Shown one piece after another: positions 29,136 to 41,472 of a DNA stretch of 64,000 nucleotides (position 1 is its first letter; each line of letters starts with the position of its first letter). A model generated the notes under the pieces. The model was not told the DNA's origin and ran no database searches. It saw only the letters and a list, made by a program, of their open reading frames with translations. The stretch comes from Zasmidium citrigriseum (Eukaryota > Ascomycota > Dothideomycetes > Mycosphaerellales > Mycosphaerellaceae), in assembly GCA_002786025.1 (NCBI GenBank), contig NHNW01000003.1, positions 62,001 to 126,000 of the forward strand, given 5' to 3'. The position numbers were made by a program, and so were the translations under genes.

Positions 29136-30812
29136 CTATGAAGCAGCCTTTTTGGGCTTCTTCCGTATCATACCACCACCGAGCACATTGACAGCAGGCT
29201 GCCCATCACCGACCACCTCTTCCTTCTTCTCAGCCCCTGCATGGCCCTCACTGACCGCTTCGTCTGCCACTTTCCTCTTCTTTTTGATCATACCACCCAA
29301 GTCATTGACCCCTGAATTTCCATTCAGAACAGGCGCTCCAGTTGCCTCTGCTTCGGCAGTACCAGCGACTGACACTGCAAAGTCACCGTTCAGTCCAGCA
29401 ATGCCTTTCACTTCCGCCACCCACTTCGCCGTCGACCGTACTGCAATCTGAAGCGTCGAGAAGTCGAGGTGCAGCAGAGTCTGCATCGCGCCATCGTATC
29501 CTTCTTTCGACACCAGGATGCCGTCACCAGCTTGTGCGTCAATCTCGGCTTGCATGTCTGCCAGACCCGACAGGCTCGAGGAGCCGCCCTTGAGTCGAGG
29601 CTGTCTCGGTATGATCGGACCAGTGAGTGGCTTCCGTCGCTTCTTCTTCGGGCTGCCATTCGTCGGTCTTACAGGATCGCCTTGCGAGATCGGATCGCTG
29701 CTCGGAGGTGGTGTGGAGAATGAAGCAAGAGAGTCTTGGCTATTGGCCTGGCTACAGTCCAATGACTGCGGTTGGACGACTGGCTCGTCGCTACCCTTCG
29801 GAGAGATGACGAGCCACAGAAAGCCAACCACTCTTCCCGAAGAGCACTCTTGCCTGAACTCCATAGCCTCCCAGAATCGATCAAGATCGCGCACTGAGTT
29901 CCATCTGCCGCTCTTCTTCTTAGAAGGGCTGACCGTCACTTGCGAGTCTTGGTTGATGCCAATCTCCTCGTCCAGATCGGACATGAATCTCGCCTTGGGA
30001 TCATCTGGAAACCGTGGTAGCAGACATCTCGGTGGGGCGTGTTCTGGTATCCCTCTTGACCTCGCGAGCTCTAGCAAAGGGTTACCGGGAAGCCAACGTG
30101 CCTTGGTTCCTGCAGAAGCCGAGCCAGGCGGCATGAACGACCTAAGCTCATTGCTGGCGTAACCAGGCACAGTCAAGTAGCCTTGATACTGCACATCTGG
30201 CTCATCCTCCGCATCAGTAGAAACACCTGCCGGAATGATCGGATCTAGGACTCTCGCCCACCACTTGATCAGCTGCCGATCGTCCAGCACATGCTTCGTC
30301 TTGTCATCTGAAGAACCCGGAAAGAGATACTGCGCTTGCGCTCGAGCAAAGAGAGAAATCACGACCTTCCTCTTAGGATGTCTGCGTCTCTCCTGTTCGG
30401 CCAGCCAGCGCAAGAACGTCGTGACAGTCGTCTTGATGGGTGATGGTTTCACTCTCGGTGTGAAAGGCGTGGAATCGACTTTACTGACGAAGATTGTCGT
30501 AAGTCGTCTCGTGCTGTAAACGAGTACTTCAATGGCGAAGCTGATCACATCGATTCCAGCATCTTTTGCTGATGCAGCATCGATGTTCGAGAGTGAGGCT
30601 GGATTGACGCTAACTGTGAGGAAATGGCTCGCCAAACGTGTCTTTTCGGGCTCCTGTCCAGGTAGAGCTGAGAAGAGCGGATCGCAGGCTTTCGGTGGAG
30701 ACCGGATGTAGCGTATGTTGGAGGTGAAGCCTGTCGGTAGTGCTGATGCTAGCTCGTCCTTAAGTGAATTTGGCGATGGCTTTGATGGCCCATTGCTTGT
30801 GGCCGATGCCAT
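29136..30812 (-). CDS. rtt109: Rtt109 histone H3 Lys56 acetyltransferase
   Basis: Single exon, 558 residues; the open frame extends to a TTG, but the first ATG is at 30812. The fungal-specific Rtt109 fold is recognisable: LPTGFTSNIRYIRSPPKACDPLFS, VISFAIEVLVYSTRRLTTIFVSKVDS, ISLFARAQAQYLFPGS and LDDRQLIKWWARVLD. The motif DDPKARF (Asp271, Asp272, Lys273) matches Asp287, Asp288 and autoacetylated Lys290 of yeast Rtt109. It acetylates newly made histone H3 at Lys56 with Asf1 or Vps75, supporting replication and repair. The C-terminal third is disordered and basic (PKKKRRKPL, MIKKKRKVADE, MIRKKPKKAAS), a likely nuclear and chaperone-binding tail. It is divergent from mL57, with about 280 bases between the starts. 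Confidence 0.93.
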   Translation of the reverse strand: MASATSNGPSKPSPNSLKDELASALPTGFTSNIRYIRSPPKACDPLFSALPGQEPEKTRLASHFLTVSVNPASLSNIDAASAKDAGIDVISFAIEVLVYSTRRLTTIFVSKVDSTPFTPRVKPSPIKTTVTTFLRWLAEQERRRHPKRKVVISLFARAQAQYLFPGSSDDKTKHVLDDRQLIKWWARVLDPIIPAGVSTDAEDEPDVQYQGYLTVPGYASNELRSFMPPGSASAGTKARWLPGNPLLELARSRGIPEHAPPRCLLPRFPDDPKARFMSDLDEEIGINQDSQVTVSPSKKKSGRWNSVRDLDRFWEAMEFRQECSSGRVVGFLWLVISPKGSDEPVVQPQSLDCSQANSQDSLASFSTPPPSSDPISQGDPVRPTNGSPKKKRRKPLTGPIIPRQPRLKGGSSSLSGLADMQAEIDAQAGDGILVSKEGYDGAMQTLLHLDFSTLQIAVRSTAKWVAEVKGIAGLNGDFAVSVAGTAEAEATGAPVLNGNSGVNDLGGMIKKKRKVADEAVSEGHAGAEKKEEVVGDGQPAVNVLGGGMIRKKPKKAAS

Positions 30813-31095
30813 TCTCGATGAAGTTCCGGTATCCAAGAAGATCAACAGTCCATGTGACAAAGCGTTATGTTCCAGAAGATGCAGGTCGAGTCTCTGCTGT
30901 CTCAGAAGATCAAGTTGGCACAGAAATCAGATGTCGCGTTCGAGAAGTGAACATTTGAAGTCAACGCGACGTCCAGCACGCGGCAGGGATGAAGCCTCCC
31001 GCGCCGGCGCACAGACCACACCTTAAACTATCCTCGCCGCAAAGTCTCGCCGCAACCTCACTTCACTTCACCTCCATCACAACCTCCACAATCAC

Positions 31096-31919
31096 ATGCC
31101 CACCATGTCCATACCACGCTCTTCTTTCATCTGCGCCTCCTGCGCCCGCTCTCTCCGCCAGCATGCGAAAGCGCAAACGCTCCGCCAATTCTCCAGCGCA
31201 CCCATCTCCAATGCCTCCATAACATCAGAAACCCCCGATCAAATCCCACGATGGAAACAAACACCGCCAGCCATGCGAATGCCCATTCGCCTGCGGCCAG
31301 AGCCGAAACAGCCGAAATGGCGCGTCAACACAGACGAGGAGAAGCTCAATGAAGCGTACGATAGATTTCTCGGGAGTGTAGGAGGGAGAATCGCAGGGCG
31401 AGATCTTTTAGACACAGAGACCAAGGTAATATCGCCCAGTCCTCTTCTCACACATCCTCGCTTATATCGAGATTCCAGTGGCTAGCCCTAACCCACAAAT
31501 CCCACGACCACGGCCGCCAAGGCCACAACGACCGCCTCGCCTACCTCGGAAAACGCATCCTCGACCTCCAAACCTCCCTAACCCTGCTCTCCTCCCCCAC
31601 CTCCCCTCTAACCACCAACCTTCCCACCGAACACGTCTACAAACACCCCTCGCTCGAAGGCCTCGAGAACATCTCCCTCGCGAGCAAAATGCAAATCCTG
31701 GATAAAGTCCGTCTGGCCAAGATCGCGGGCTTGTATGGCTTGGATAGCGTGGTGCGGTGGAAGCCGAAGAAGAGTGATAATTTGGAGGGGAGTGGTGTCA
31801 ATACTGTGTTGGCGCAGGCGGTGTATAGCGTCATTGGGGCCGTGGCGATGCAGAGGGGTGGGGAGGTTGCGGCGAGGACGGCGAGGGAGAGGGTTTTGCA
31901 GCCGTTGGGGTTGAGATGA
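31096..31919 (+). CDS. Mitochondrial ribosomal protein mL57 (RNase III-like)
   Basis: Exons 31096-31425 and 31479-31919 give 256 residues. The N-terminus is a mitochondrial presequence (RSSFICASCARSLRQHAKAQTLRQFSSAP). The body is a degenerate RNase III fold: ALTHKSHDHGRQGHNDRLAYLGKRIL resembles the ALTH.S...N-RLE-LGD signature, but the catalytic Glu and Asp of RNase III are replaced (RLAYLGKR), so it should be structural. This is the pattern of yeast Mrpl15/mL57 in the large mitochondrial ribosomal subunit. The 53-nt intron has donor GTAATA. MRPL3-type mL44 is the main alternative. It is convergent with the crb2 homologue (209 bases between stops). Confidence 0.82.
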
Positions 31920-32128
31920 GAAGTGCGGTGAAAGATGTGGTATATTGTATACATAGAGCTATAAAGACATGTCCGAGGACGCCGGAGAGCGAATGGCGCC
32001 TCGTGCTGTGGGAGAATCGAATGCGCAAGCAATGTTGAAAAGCAACCGTCGGGGTATCGCAGTCGTGAGCCATCATCTCATCTCCGAGCCAGATCAAAAA
32101 GCAAATCCGCCATGTCATCGTCCATCAA

Positions 32129-35100
32129 TCACTCGTACAGAGAGCCCAGAATGAGGCTCTGGACGACAAATTCGTCATCCACAATCCGCACATTGCCTTG
32201 AGCAGCAGAAGATTTGTTCGACACAACATCGGCACCTCGCTTCCTCTTCTTGCCAGCACCAGTCTTCTCAAAAAGTACAGACTCCGCTTTGGCGACCGAG
32301 CCGTCGACATACAACCACTTCGGCGTATCAGGATCGTCTTGAATCAATGCCTTTGCCTCGTCGAGATCGTACACGCGCTTGACTTGACCAGCACCAAGGG
32401 CCAGCGTGAGGAAAGCGTACGTCCTACGCTTCTCCCAACCAGCTTTGTCTTTCTTGGGAGCTACGATCAGGACGCTCTCGCCGTCCAGGAGCATCGTCCG
32501 GGCCGAGATCGTGGCCTGCAGATCAGCAGAGGCAATTTCATAGGGGGCCAGAGTACGTGACCGCACAGCACCGCCCAGATAAGCGCTCTCGCCAGCTGGG
32601 AGCAGATACCTGTCCCAAGGCAATGGGTCTACCGAGTCGGTGACCAAGGTATCGTTCTTCGCAGTGTCAAGCGAGTCAATGACCCAGCGACCTGAGAGCG
32701 TCGGCAATCCGAGAGCCAGAGCCTGCATGTACTTCGCACGACGGCTGTGCTTGTCGGCAATGAGGGCGACGAAGCCAAGATCTTTGTATTCCGCCTTCAA
32801 GCGCAGACCATTCTCCTCCTCGTCCACTTGCTTCTTGGGCGACTTCTTCGGAGATTTCGCAGGAGGCTCGCCAATGTTGGGAAGTTCAAAAAGCTCCTCA
32901 AAGCCGCCGTCGAGAATCGTGCCGCCATGTCGACCGATAAGACGAGTGACGTCGGCCTTCTCTGTCTGGTTCGAAACGTACGTAATTGCAAATGCCATCC
33001 CGCTGAAGATGCCATTGCTACGGGCACTTCGCGAGGACGATGCAGACGCCTCACGTCGATGTGACAGTCTCAATCCAGATACCTTTGCCTTCGCTGTAGG
33101 TACAATGGCTCGGCGGGATCGTGATGGTGGCGCCTCGCTGACGGGAGTGCCTGGCTGCACTGAGGGAGTCTGCGCACGCTCGCTTCTGCCTCTCGCCGGT
33201 GGACTGAAAGTGCGGTCTCTGTAAGCCGGCCACATGGTGCCCGTGAGATAGATGCGGTCCACAAAGACCTCATGAACGTCGTCGGCGCCCGCAGACCCTT
33301 CAGCCGAGGCATCGTTCGACAAGCTGTTCCTGCTGCTCTTCGCTTGCACCTTGATGCGGATGTTGCCATTCGCATCTGTGCCCAAGCCACGCTCTTCACG
33401 AGTCTGGGCCGGAGCACCATATCCAATGATACGCCACGATTTGTTGCGCAGGCCAGGAAGGTCTACTCTCACATTGTCATCGACCCGTAGGTCGAGAGAT
33501 CGCACATGATGTGTTTCGATCTGGGTTTCAGTACCGTCGTCGAATCGGATCCTGAAATGAAGGCCATCGGGAGATGCTCCAAGCCAAGTTGCAGGGTAGA
33601 ACGAGAGCGGTTGACCCCTGAAGAGTGCGAATACCCGCTTCGGGTCGGGGACCAGGGAAGTACTGTCCTGTGCACTCATAACATGAGCTTCGGCCGCGGC
33701 TTCCATAGGCTGGTCATCAGTGACATCGGTATTGTCAACGTCCATGACCGTGGTGGACTCTTCAATGGTGGGTTCAGGATCTTCGTCGGCGGCATCATCT
33801 TCGACACCCACTGCTGGCTCCGCCACATCATCCTCATTCTCATCGTCGTGGACAGAAGGGCTCTTGGCTCTTGTGGTGCTCTTCGTCGATCCTTTGCTCG
33901 ACTTTCGCCTCGACACCCGGCCGTACGTGACCTGCTTCGTCTTCTTTGCAGTGGCGTTTCCTCTCGTGCGTACGAGTTGCGAGACAGCATCTGAGCCAGC
34001 TTTTTCGCGTAACATTACGCTTTCAGAAGCGACCTCTTCCTCGACGGCCTTCAACTTGCCCTTGCGCGCCGGCGCTGGCATTTCGTTGGCCTTGTTAGGG
34101 CTGTCCCTCAACGCCGGTGGCGGCGACTCTGGGCGTTCAATTGCAGGCTCGGACTCAGCAATAGTGCCATTCTCCTCCTCGCCTACGTCTTCATGCATCT
34201 GCAGCTCCGCAGTGGGGGACTGCCGTACTGGATCCTCTCCAGACGATGCAGTCCTTGAAGTTGCCTGATGGCTGGTCTTTCTCCGCTTGGTAAATCTCGA
34301 TAACTCAGGATCATCAGAGGTCTTGTCCCAAATCTCCTGGTCCTCTTCAGTAATGACACCTTGCATGACTTCGTCGACATCGGCGTCGAGCTGGAAGCTC
34401 CCATTAGTCGACAACTCGTTCGACTCAAAGTCTGCGAAACGACGGACGCCTGCTAGCTTCCTAGGCGAAGGGTCGGTCAGATGACTTCGTTGGCTTTGAG
34501 AAGGCTTGCGAGGTGATGGGACATTCGATCTCCTGGCCGGGGACTGCACCGATCCGGACACATGCGTTCGAGCTGTTGAGAATGGAACTCCATCACGCCC
34601 CGTGTCCTGAGTTTCATCGTTCTCATCTTCATCTGCATCGTTACGAGACTTTGAGGTATCACCGTCCACCAGGTCGCTTTCAGGAATCTCTCGTGGCACT
34701 GTCGACGACTTGCGGGCTGTCTCCTGAGCGGGTTCTTGGCCTGGCAGTGACGTTTCAGTGGAGTCTTCAGGCAGACTGCCGCGAACACCAAGGATAGGTG
34801 GACTGCTGGGTATCTTGTCCGTCCCATTCGAATCTTGCCGATCGACCTGCGAGGCAGGCACTCTAGGTTGACTTCTCCGTTGAGAAGAAGCAAGCAGAGC
34901 CTGATCTTCGCTGGTCTTTCCAGCATGCTGTGATCCGGGAATGAATGAAGGCGTCTGTTGGATGTGCTGGATATGCGCTCCTTGACTTCGTTGCTGCTGC
35001 GCGTCAGGCTGCGAATCAGCGATCGTCGACCTCTGAGTGCCTTGTCCCAACGACGGACGGCTTTGAACCTTGTCGCCATCTTCCGCACTCTCATCGTCTT

Positions 35101-36673
35101 GCACAGGATCCTCGGGTTCCTGGTCATCCATCTCGATGTCGTCCTTTTCAATACTGGCAACAGTCGAAGCATCGTCCATCTCTTCCGGCTCGTTCGCTTG
35201 ACTCCTCAGAGTCTGGCCAAATTCATCATACTCGTCAAGCTCCTCTTGAACACTCTGTCCTTCAGCGTTGGCATACTCTTCCTCGTGAATTGGCTCATCA
35301 AAATCTTCAAGTCCCTCAGGCTGCTCATCTGGCTCTGGCAGACCAAGCTCATCTTCATCCTCATTCGTGACCTCAGCCGTCTCAAATTGAACACGCTGTT
35401 GGCGTTTCGCAGGAGCTGGAGTATCCGGCACATCATACACAGACACACGGGCCCTCCTGCCAGTCGTTCGACGCGATCCAGGCCGTGCAGGCGCTGTCAC
35501 TCGCAAAGCATTGTCGCTAAGCACTCTTCTTATCTTCTTTCTTCTCGTATTGAACGATTCTTCCATCCAATCATCCTCATCTTGATCCACTGGCTTGCTT
35601 GCCAACACTTGAGCTTCTCGAAGTCTGCGAGCTTCCTGCGACTCTTTCATGGAGAAATAATAGGCTCGGGGTTCTCCCGGTGCCGTTGACGGTCTGAGAT
35701 TCTTTCCCAACTCGGGAGAAGAATGCCACTTTTGCGGTGACGACGATCGATCGACAAAGGCATATGCATTGGGAGACGGTCGCTGGTCGAGCGGGTCGGA
35801 ATGAATCTCTTCGTATCCTGGAGAAGAAGGTTGTTGCGTCTGGTTGATGAGTTGGGACGCAGTCATGACAGGAGCAGCAGCAGCTGGAAAGAACTGCGAG
35901 AACCGCGGTACGCTCTTTGTTGTCACAGATGTGGGAATCTCAGCCTGTTTGTCGCTTGACACCGCTGGTGTTTCCGGCATTGGCTTCTCCGGCACTCGAA
36001 ACTGTGTCTCTCGGAATTGCGTCTCTGGAGTCTGAGTCTCTTGCAGGAATCCCTCCTCAAACCCCGGCTGCGAAGAAGTGTACGCCTCAAGATCAATGTA
36101 TCCCTCATCGCCCTGACGTTGGGTCCTCTGCGCAGTATTTGGTGTTGTATCGCTCGGCCTGCTCATCGAATGGCGTATGGAATCGCGGTAATCTTGCGAT
36201 GTAAACTCCTGTGTATCCCCGCCATAAGCGAATGAGTTCGCCTTGGTCAGAGTCGCAAAAGCCTTCTGCGAGGGCGTAGACTGCGATTGTGCCATTGCCT
36301 CCATCTCGGGCGGAGGCGCAGATTTCGAGGTAGAAAGTCGCGGTGGTCTCGTCGTAGCAGGCGACGTGTCAGGCGTCTGGTAGGGTTCGACAGACTCGGG
36401 GATCGTAGACGGCTTATCGACAGACGCGTTTACATGATCGCTGGTGGAAGCCTTCGAGTGCTCCTCACTGTGCTGGTAGGAGTCTTCCTGTTGTTGCTGC
36501 GCGTTTGCGACGTGATTAAGTTGGCCGTAATGCTAGGATGATGGCGTCAATGTCGCACAGACTGAAGGATTGGACGGATCAGCACTCACCGGCTGGTTCA
36601 TGAATTCGTCGCGCAGCCTGTTCAAGTCGTCGGAGTTGACAGTCGCGAGGCTGTCCTGCTCGGCCGACGCCAT
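32129..36673 (-). CDS. crb2: Crb2/Rad9-type DNA-damage checkpoint mediator
   Basis: Exons 36590-36673 and 32129-36532 give 1,495 residues. Extending the frame above the ATG at 36304 reaches an acceptor (CTAG at 36533); splicing to MNQP/HYGQLNH gives the true start MASAEQDS at 36673, with a 57-nt intron. The first ~990 residues are disordered with many SQ/TQ sites (including TQTPETQFRETQFR), targets of ATR/ATM kinases. A Tudor pair follows at about 992-1075 (KRVFALFRGQPLSFYPATWLG, FRIRFDDGTETQIETHHVR), which reads methylated histone H4. Two C-terminal BRCT domains start near residue 1200 (GMAFAITYVSNQTEKADVTRLI; GRWVIDSLD) for dimerisation and gamma-H2A binding. It should recruit and activate the Chk1/Rad53-type kinase. 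Confidence 0.9.
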
Positions 36674-37441
36674 GGCTGCGGTGGTGCGTCGAATGTGATC
36701 TGTCGCATTGATCTGGGGCCAGGTTCGCAGATGTGAGATTGGAGATGAGACGCGGGGCGGAAGTTCGCCGCGCGAGACTGACGCGAACAAAGAAGGCAAT
36801 CACCTGCACCCACTTTGACTTTCGGCAGCTGCGGCCAACATTCACCGACCAGACGGGAAGGAACGAACTCAATCCAAAGTCACGAGAAAAAGCAAGTATT
36901 TCAAAAGAGACGTCACCTGTTGAAGCAGAGAATGCATTTTCTGTCTGAGCACGACGAGAACTCGTGGTCGGGCGAGCACCACCATATGAAACCCCCTTCT
37001 GAAGAAACACTCCCAATACCCTCTTCGCATCTCCTTGCCGCGACTTTGCAGCGAACCCCTCTGTCCCCATCCCCAGCCAGTTACTAGTACCACATGAGCA
37101 ATAAAGAACAGAAACCGATCGACCACACAATCTGACCAGCAGAAGAAGAGAAACGAAGTGTTGAAAAAACTCCCGCCGAACCGTATGCTTCCCCCATGCT
37201 TTGCTCGATGATGATCCTTTGCCGATGTTGCCCGTCAGACGACTCTCTCAGACCGACCGACGCCGTCGCTAATACCATCATCCATCTGCCCCAGCGCCGA
37301 CGCTAACGAGCCCTTTGCAGCCGATACCCATATGTTGTCGTTCGTGTTTGATACAATCACAATCTGCCCCCTTCCCCAACCTCCAAAAAGCAACTCACAA
37401 ACCCCAAGATCCCTTTTTGTCACTCGTCCCCTGTGCTTCGT
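36674..37441. other. Intergenic, nothing recognised
   Basis: 768 bases between the crb2 start and the nrp1-like stop, both on minus. It must hold the crb2 promoter and the nrp1 3' UTR. The short frames show no family features. Confidence 0.5.
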
Positions 37442-39949
37442 TTACTGTGGCGACTTGGCGCCAGTCTGACCATTGCGGCGGTTGTCGCCATCGTTGATGC
37501 CGAGCTGTCCCATGCCTGACGAGAGGAATGAGAATGGGTCGGCAGAGCCATCATTGGCACCGTATGCACCTGGAGCGCCGTATGTGCCGTTGGAGTAGGC
37601 ACCGGCGCCTGCTTGTGCAACAGGATTCCCTTGGTTGAACGCTTGCTCAGCACGGCTGTCGAAGCCGCCTCCCTGGGACTGCATTCCGCCGTTGCTGGCC
37701 ATCTGAGAGTATCCGCCGGCCATGTATGGGCTTGGTGCTGCGATTCCTGATGGCAGAGCGTAGGTTGATGGGGGTCCGAATGATTGACCGCCAAATCCAC
37801 CTGGTGGGCCGCCCATGTTGCTGGCATCGTATCCGGCGCCGGGCTGCTGCATGCCTCCATAGGAGCTGGATCCCATTGACTGCATGGGCATGTTCGGTGG
37901 GCCGCCGTACGATGAACCAGGGAAGCTCGTCATGCCGCTCTCAGCAACGACTGCTGCGTTGTTCCTAGAGGCACCGCAGCGCAGGCAAGAAACATTCTTT
38001 GCAAAGTTGTGGTAGCCGCAGCCTTCGTTCCCGCACTTCCAATCGCCAGCGCGGAATGGTACAATGCCACCGCGGCCGCTTGAGCCACCACCCATCGGCC
38101 CGCCCATTCCACCATAGCCCCCTCCATGCATGTGCCCGCCCATCATGCCAGGATGACCGTAGCCAGCGCCGCCGTAGGGACCCGGCTGCATGCCGTATGG
38201 CTGACTGTATGGGTCAGGGGCTGAAGCGCCCATGGCTGGGAACGAGCAGCGGAAGCATGCCGTACGACGTTGAAAGTTGGAGAAGCCGCAGCTAGGGCAA
38301 GTCCAGTCTCCTGGACGTGGTCGGTTCTTCGACGGTGGGAATGGCGTAAGAAGTGGTGGTCCACCTGGTGGTTGCGAGTGAGCAGCGCGGTCGAGCACCC
38401 TGCTGGAGGAAGGCGCGACCTCGATGGCCCGATCATTAAGAGCGCGTCCGTTCATACTGAGAGATTCGGCGGCCTGGATGAGAGTCAGTCTTTGCTATTC
38501 AAGCAATGGCTAGTCGATCAACTTCTGCGATGGAAGGTGTTACGGTCGCACGTGTTGGATCAGATGCCATTGTCGTACGATCAAAGGACAGAGGCGATAG
38601 AACGTCTTTATATCCATCTCACGACGATGATCACTTCACTCTCACACTTGTGAAAGTGAGGTTGAAATCGAAGTGAAAGATGATGCCGTCGCAGTTGCCT
38701 GATGAAACAGAGAAAATTAAACTCACCTCTTCGTGACTGCCGAAAACAACAAATCCACTTCCACTTGGCTTTCCACCCTCAGGAGTGCGAAGAGTCCAAA
38801 AAGCAATGGGTCGTCCTCCGTATTGCGTAAACCAACTTTCGAGCTCACTTTGCGTCGTGTCGTGGGGCAGTCCGCTGAGGTGGAGAACTTTGCTGCGCTC
38901 GCCGAGGAAGGCGCGAACGTCACTTCGTGCGTCGAGTGGTCGAGTGAGGACGTCGGGCGTGCCTGATGGGTTGGTCTGCGATGGACGAGATTTTTTGATG
39001 AGTGAGTTGAGGCAGCGGGTCAACGTCAACGCTTCCTCTAGCGCGCGGCGGGGTGACGAGGGTGCTAGGGCTTGCAAATGGAAAGGCAGGCCACCGGTCA
39101 CCTTGCCCGATGAGCGTACTTCCTCAACCTCAAGGCCGGCACAGATTGATGAAAGGCTTGATGAGCTGAAGGCGAGCGTCTCCGGATGATGGGATTGGAA
39201 TGTCTGGTACTCGCCGCGGAGGCCGAACAGGACAGGGTGTTGGAGGTAGGGCGGCAGGACAACGTTCTTGTCGCGGGCTTCACGCGGCAGCTGCACACGC
39301 AGATCCCATGGAGTGAGGGTCACAAAAGCGAAGGTTGGAGGAGCACCGGGGCCGGCGTCTTTGGGGACGAGCTGTTCGTTGGCATAGGCGTCGAAGGTGC
39401 TGATGGCGTCACGGAAGGTGCCAGCGTTCTTGACGTGCTCCCAGGTGAGGGTGGTCAGCGAAGTGCACAGCGGCGTGATGGGAGTGTTGACGGGGCGGAC
39501 GAGCACGGACTGGCGGTGCAACTGCAATGTCGTTTTATTAGCATACGGGCCCAAGCGGGTCTATTCTTGCCGTGTCTCGTTTCACAAGCTAGACACTGCT
39601 GCGATTGTCCTCAACGCAGCCGGCCACCACGCGTACGTACCTCTCGTTCGGGATTCTGGGCGTCGACCACGACCCAGCCAATCTCAATGACCTCGGCGCT
39701 ATCCTTGGTCACGTAGACGCCGTGCTCGTCACAGGTGGTAGCGATATGGATGATGCAGTATTTCTCGAAGGGCGGGTTGGAGGCCTGCTGCTGCTGCGAC
39801 TGCTGCTGCTGGAACTGGGCCTGGGCGGCGGTGGGCGGACGTTCGGAGGGCGTGTAGGCGGGTTGCTGGGCGGATGGCCCTCCGCTCTGGGAGGCGGGTG
39901 TAGGATAGCTGCCGCTGCCGTACGGCTGCGGTTGAGTAGGCGTGGCCAT
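37442..39949 (-). CDS. nrp1: Nrp1-like RNA-binding protein: exonuclease-like, RRM, RanBP2 zinc fingers
   Basis: Exons 39641-39949, 38727-39521 and 37442-38473 give 711 residues, close to yeast Nrp1 (719). After a Gln-rich start, residues about 65-240 form an ERI1/RNase T-like 3'-5' exonuclease fold (YCIIHIATTCDE, AEVIEIGWVVVD, LVRPVNTPITPLCTSL). The acidic DxE of active enzymes (DFEATC) reads HIATTC and the later Asp is gone (LTPWDL), so it is probably inactive. An RRM follows (VLHLSGLPHDTTQSELESWF, GSGFVVFGSHEE/AAESLSMNGR); the 253-nt intron lies inside it. Two RanBP2-type zinc fingers (DWTCPSCGFSNFQRRTACFRC; DWKCGNEGCGYHNFAKNVSC) and Gly/Met/Tyr-rich linkers follow. Such linkers favour condensates; yeast Nrp1 enters stress granules. 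Confidence 0.88.
39777..39824 (-). repeat. CAG-rich tract encoding poly-Gln in the nrp1-like gene
   Basis: An imperfect CAG run on the coding strand encodes AQFQQQQSQQQQAS near the N-terminus. It is a likely length-variable microsatellite, matching the prion-like character of the protein. Confidence 0.7.
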
Positions 39950-41472
39950 GTTTCTGCGGCTCCCAAGCGCGATGGACCTCCCTAAAGACCGTCCCGGAAC
40001 GCCAAACGCCTGTCCTGCGCAGAGATGCTGAGAGATAGAGAGATGGTGGGCGGGATGCGGATGGGAGGAGAGCTGGCAGCGGGCGTGGGTGAAGCTCGAG
40101 GTCAGCTGCGACCTGACTCGGCGGCGGAGAGGGCTCGGGGGGAGAGCTGTCGGCAGCTGCTGCACACAACGCAAGGCAATGCAGCAGGTGGCAGGCGGTG
40201 CAGCGACGGCGACGATGGATCAACGATCTGGACGCCGGACAGACAATGCAGTCGACGGCTGTCTGTCTCCGGAGCTGGGCTGGGCGGCGCGGTGGAGGAG
40301 GTGGTGGACGGAGACGTGGAAACTGCCCTCTCAATTTTACCTCCCGTTTCATGTTAGACGGTCCGTCACCATCGCATCCCAGCCGGCTCCCTAGACCCAA
40401 CAGGGCTAAATCAAGGAGATGCCCTGGTCGCCGCCTGTCACTCGTGCGCAGCGCGACTCTAACATCTATCGAGCGAATTCTCAATGGGTGACAAGAGCAT
40501 CTGTGAACTCAATGGCACTGCATTCGCCGTCTGGGGAAGTACCATCCATACCACCGCCCACCACCACAATGGCCATCAAGCAGCGCCGTGAACTTCCCAC
40601 CACTCCCTCTTCTCCACCGTCGCCTGGCAGGCCCTGGCCCTCCGCCCGCCGACCATGCCTGAAACATCCATATTATATGTGGGACTCGAAATGATTGAGC
40701 GGTTTCGGCACGTTGGCCCGCCTCAGCTGGCGCTGCTCTGTGACTTCATTTCACTCGACGGGGCTCGCACGCACGCCCGCAACGTATCAGAACCCCCTCC
40801 CTCGTGTAGTCGAGCTCAGGCCATACATCTCGCCAAACACACACCTCCTTCACCAAACCGACGCGCCTGCCCGCCCGCCCGTCGGGACATTTGCCTGAAG
40901 GCGTTGACGATGTGACACGGCCATGAGAGGACCATGCGGGCGCCACCACCCGGCGCTCGTGGGCATGGAAGCCAGCCGGTTTCTACAAGGCGTGTAGCAC
41001 GTGTCCTAGCCGAGTGTTACACGCTGCTCCTGCACGCCGACCGAACCAGCCATTTCGCACAGAAGCTGGCCGGCGTCCACCGGCCGCATACGCAAGCAGG
41101 CTGCTGATCAGGTCAACTGACGCCGACCATCCGCCAACCAGGACGGCAACCACGTCGACGTGCGTCTATGAATCAGTCGTCACTGCTGGCGCTGGGATAA
41201 GGACAGCATCATCCTCTCATTCGCCGTTACATCCGGGGGACCATCACCCTCGCGATCCACGCCCAACATTGTCAATATCAATATCAATAGCCTGGTGACC
41301 TGCATATGCCTGCAAGCTGAACCTCTGGTTACTACAGCACAAAGCCAATGTCCCGTACCTGCGCAGAAGACGCCACCGGCTCTATCACCATCTGCACTCT
41401 ATTGGAGCACCGCAGCCAGAAACAATGACAATTCTCTTGCCTGCATTACAGCCGCCGACCCATTACCACGGT
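39950..41472. other. Long intergenic region, no gene supported
   Basis: 1.5 kb between the nrp1-like start and the erg7 stop, both on minus. It is C- and CA-rich with several 80-110 codon frames on both strands, none with recognisable motifs. It should hold the nrp1 promoter and a GC-rich leader (about 39950-40350). No tRNA, repeat array or transposon was identified. Confidence 0.45.

Noticed and set aside
32129..36304. Start of the crb2 homologue at ATG 36304
   Set aside because: The frame continues upstream to an acceptor and joins a first exon starting at 36673 with good splice sites.
29136..36673. rtt109, crb2 and the alkyltransferase as a DNA-repair gene cluster
   Set aside because: They are separated by unrelated genes and differ in orientation; proximity is probably chance.
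39950..41472. Several 80-110 codon frames in a C-rich region
   Set aside because: No start context, motif, splice pattern or signal peptide supports any of them.
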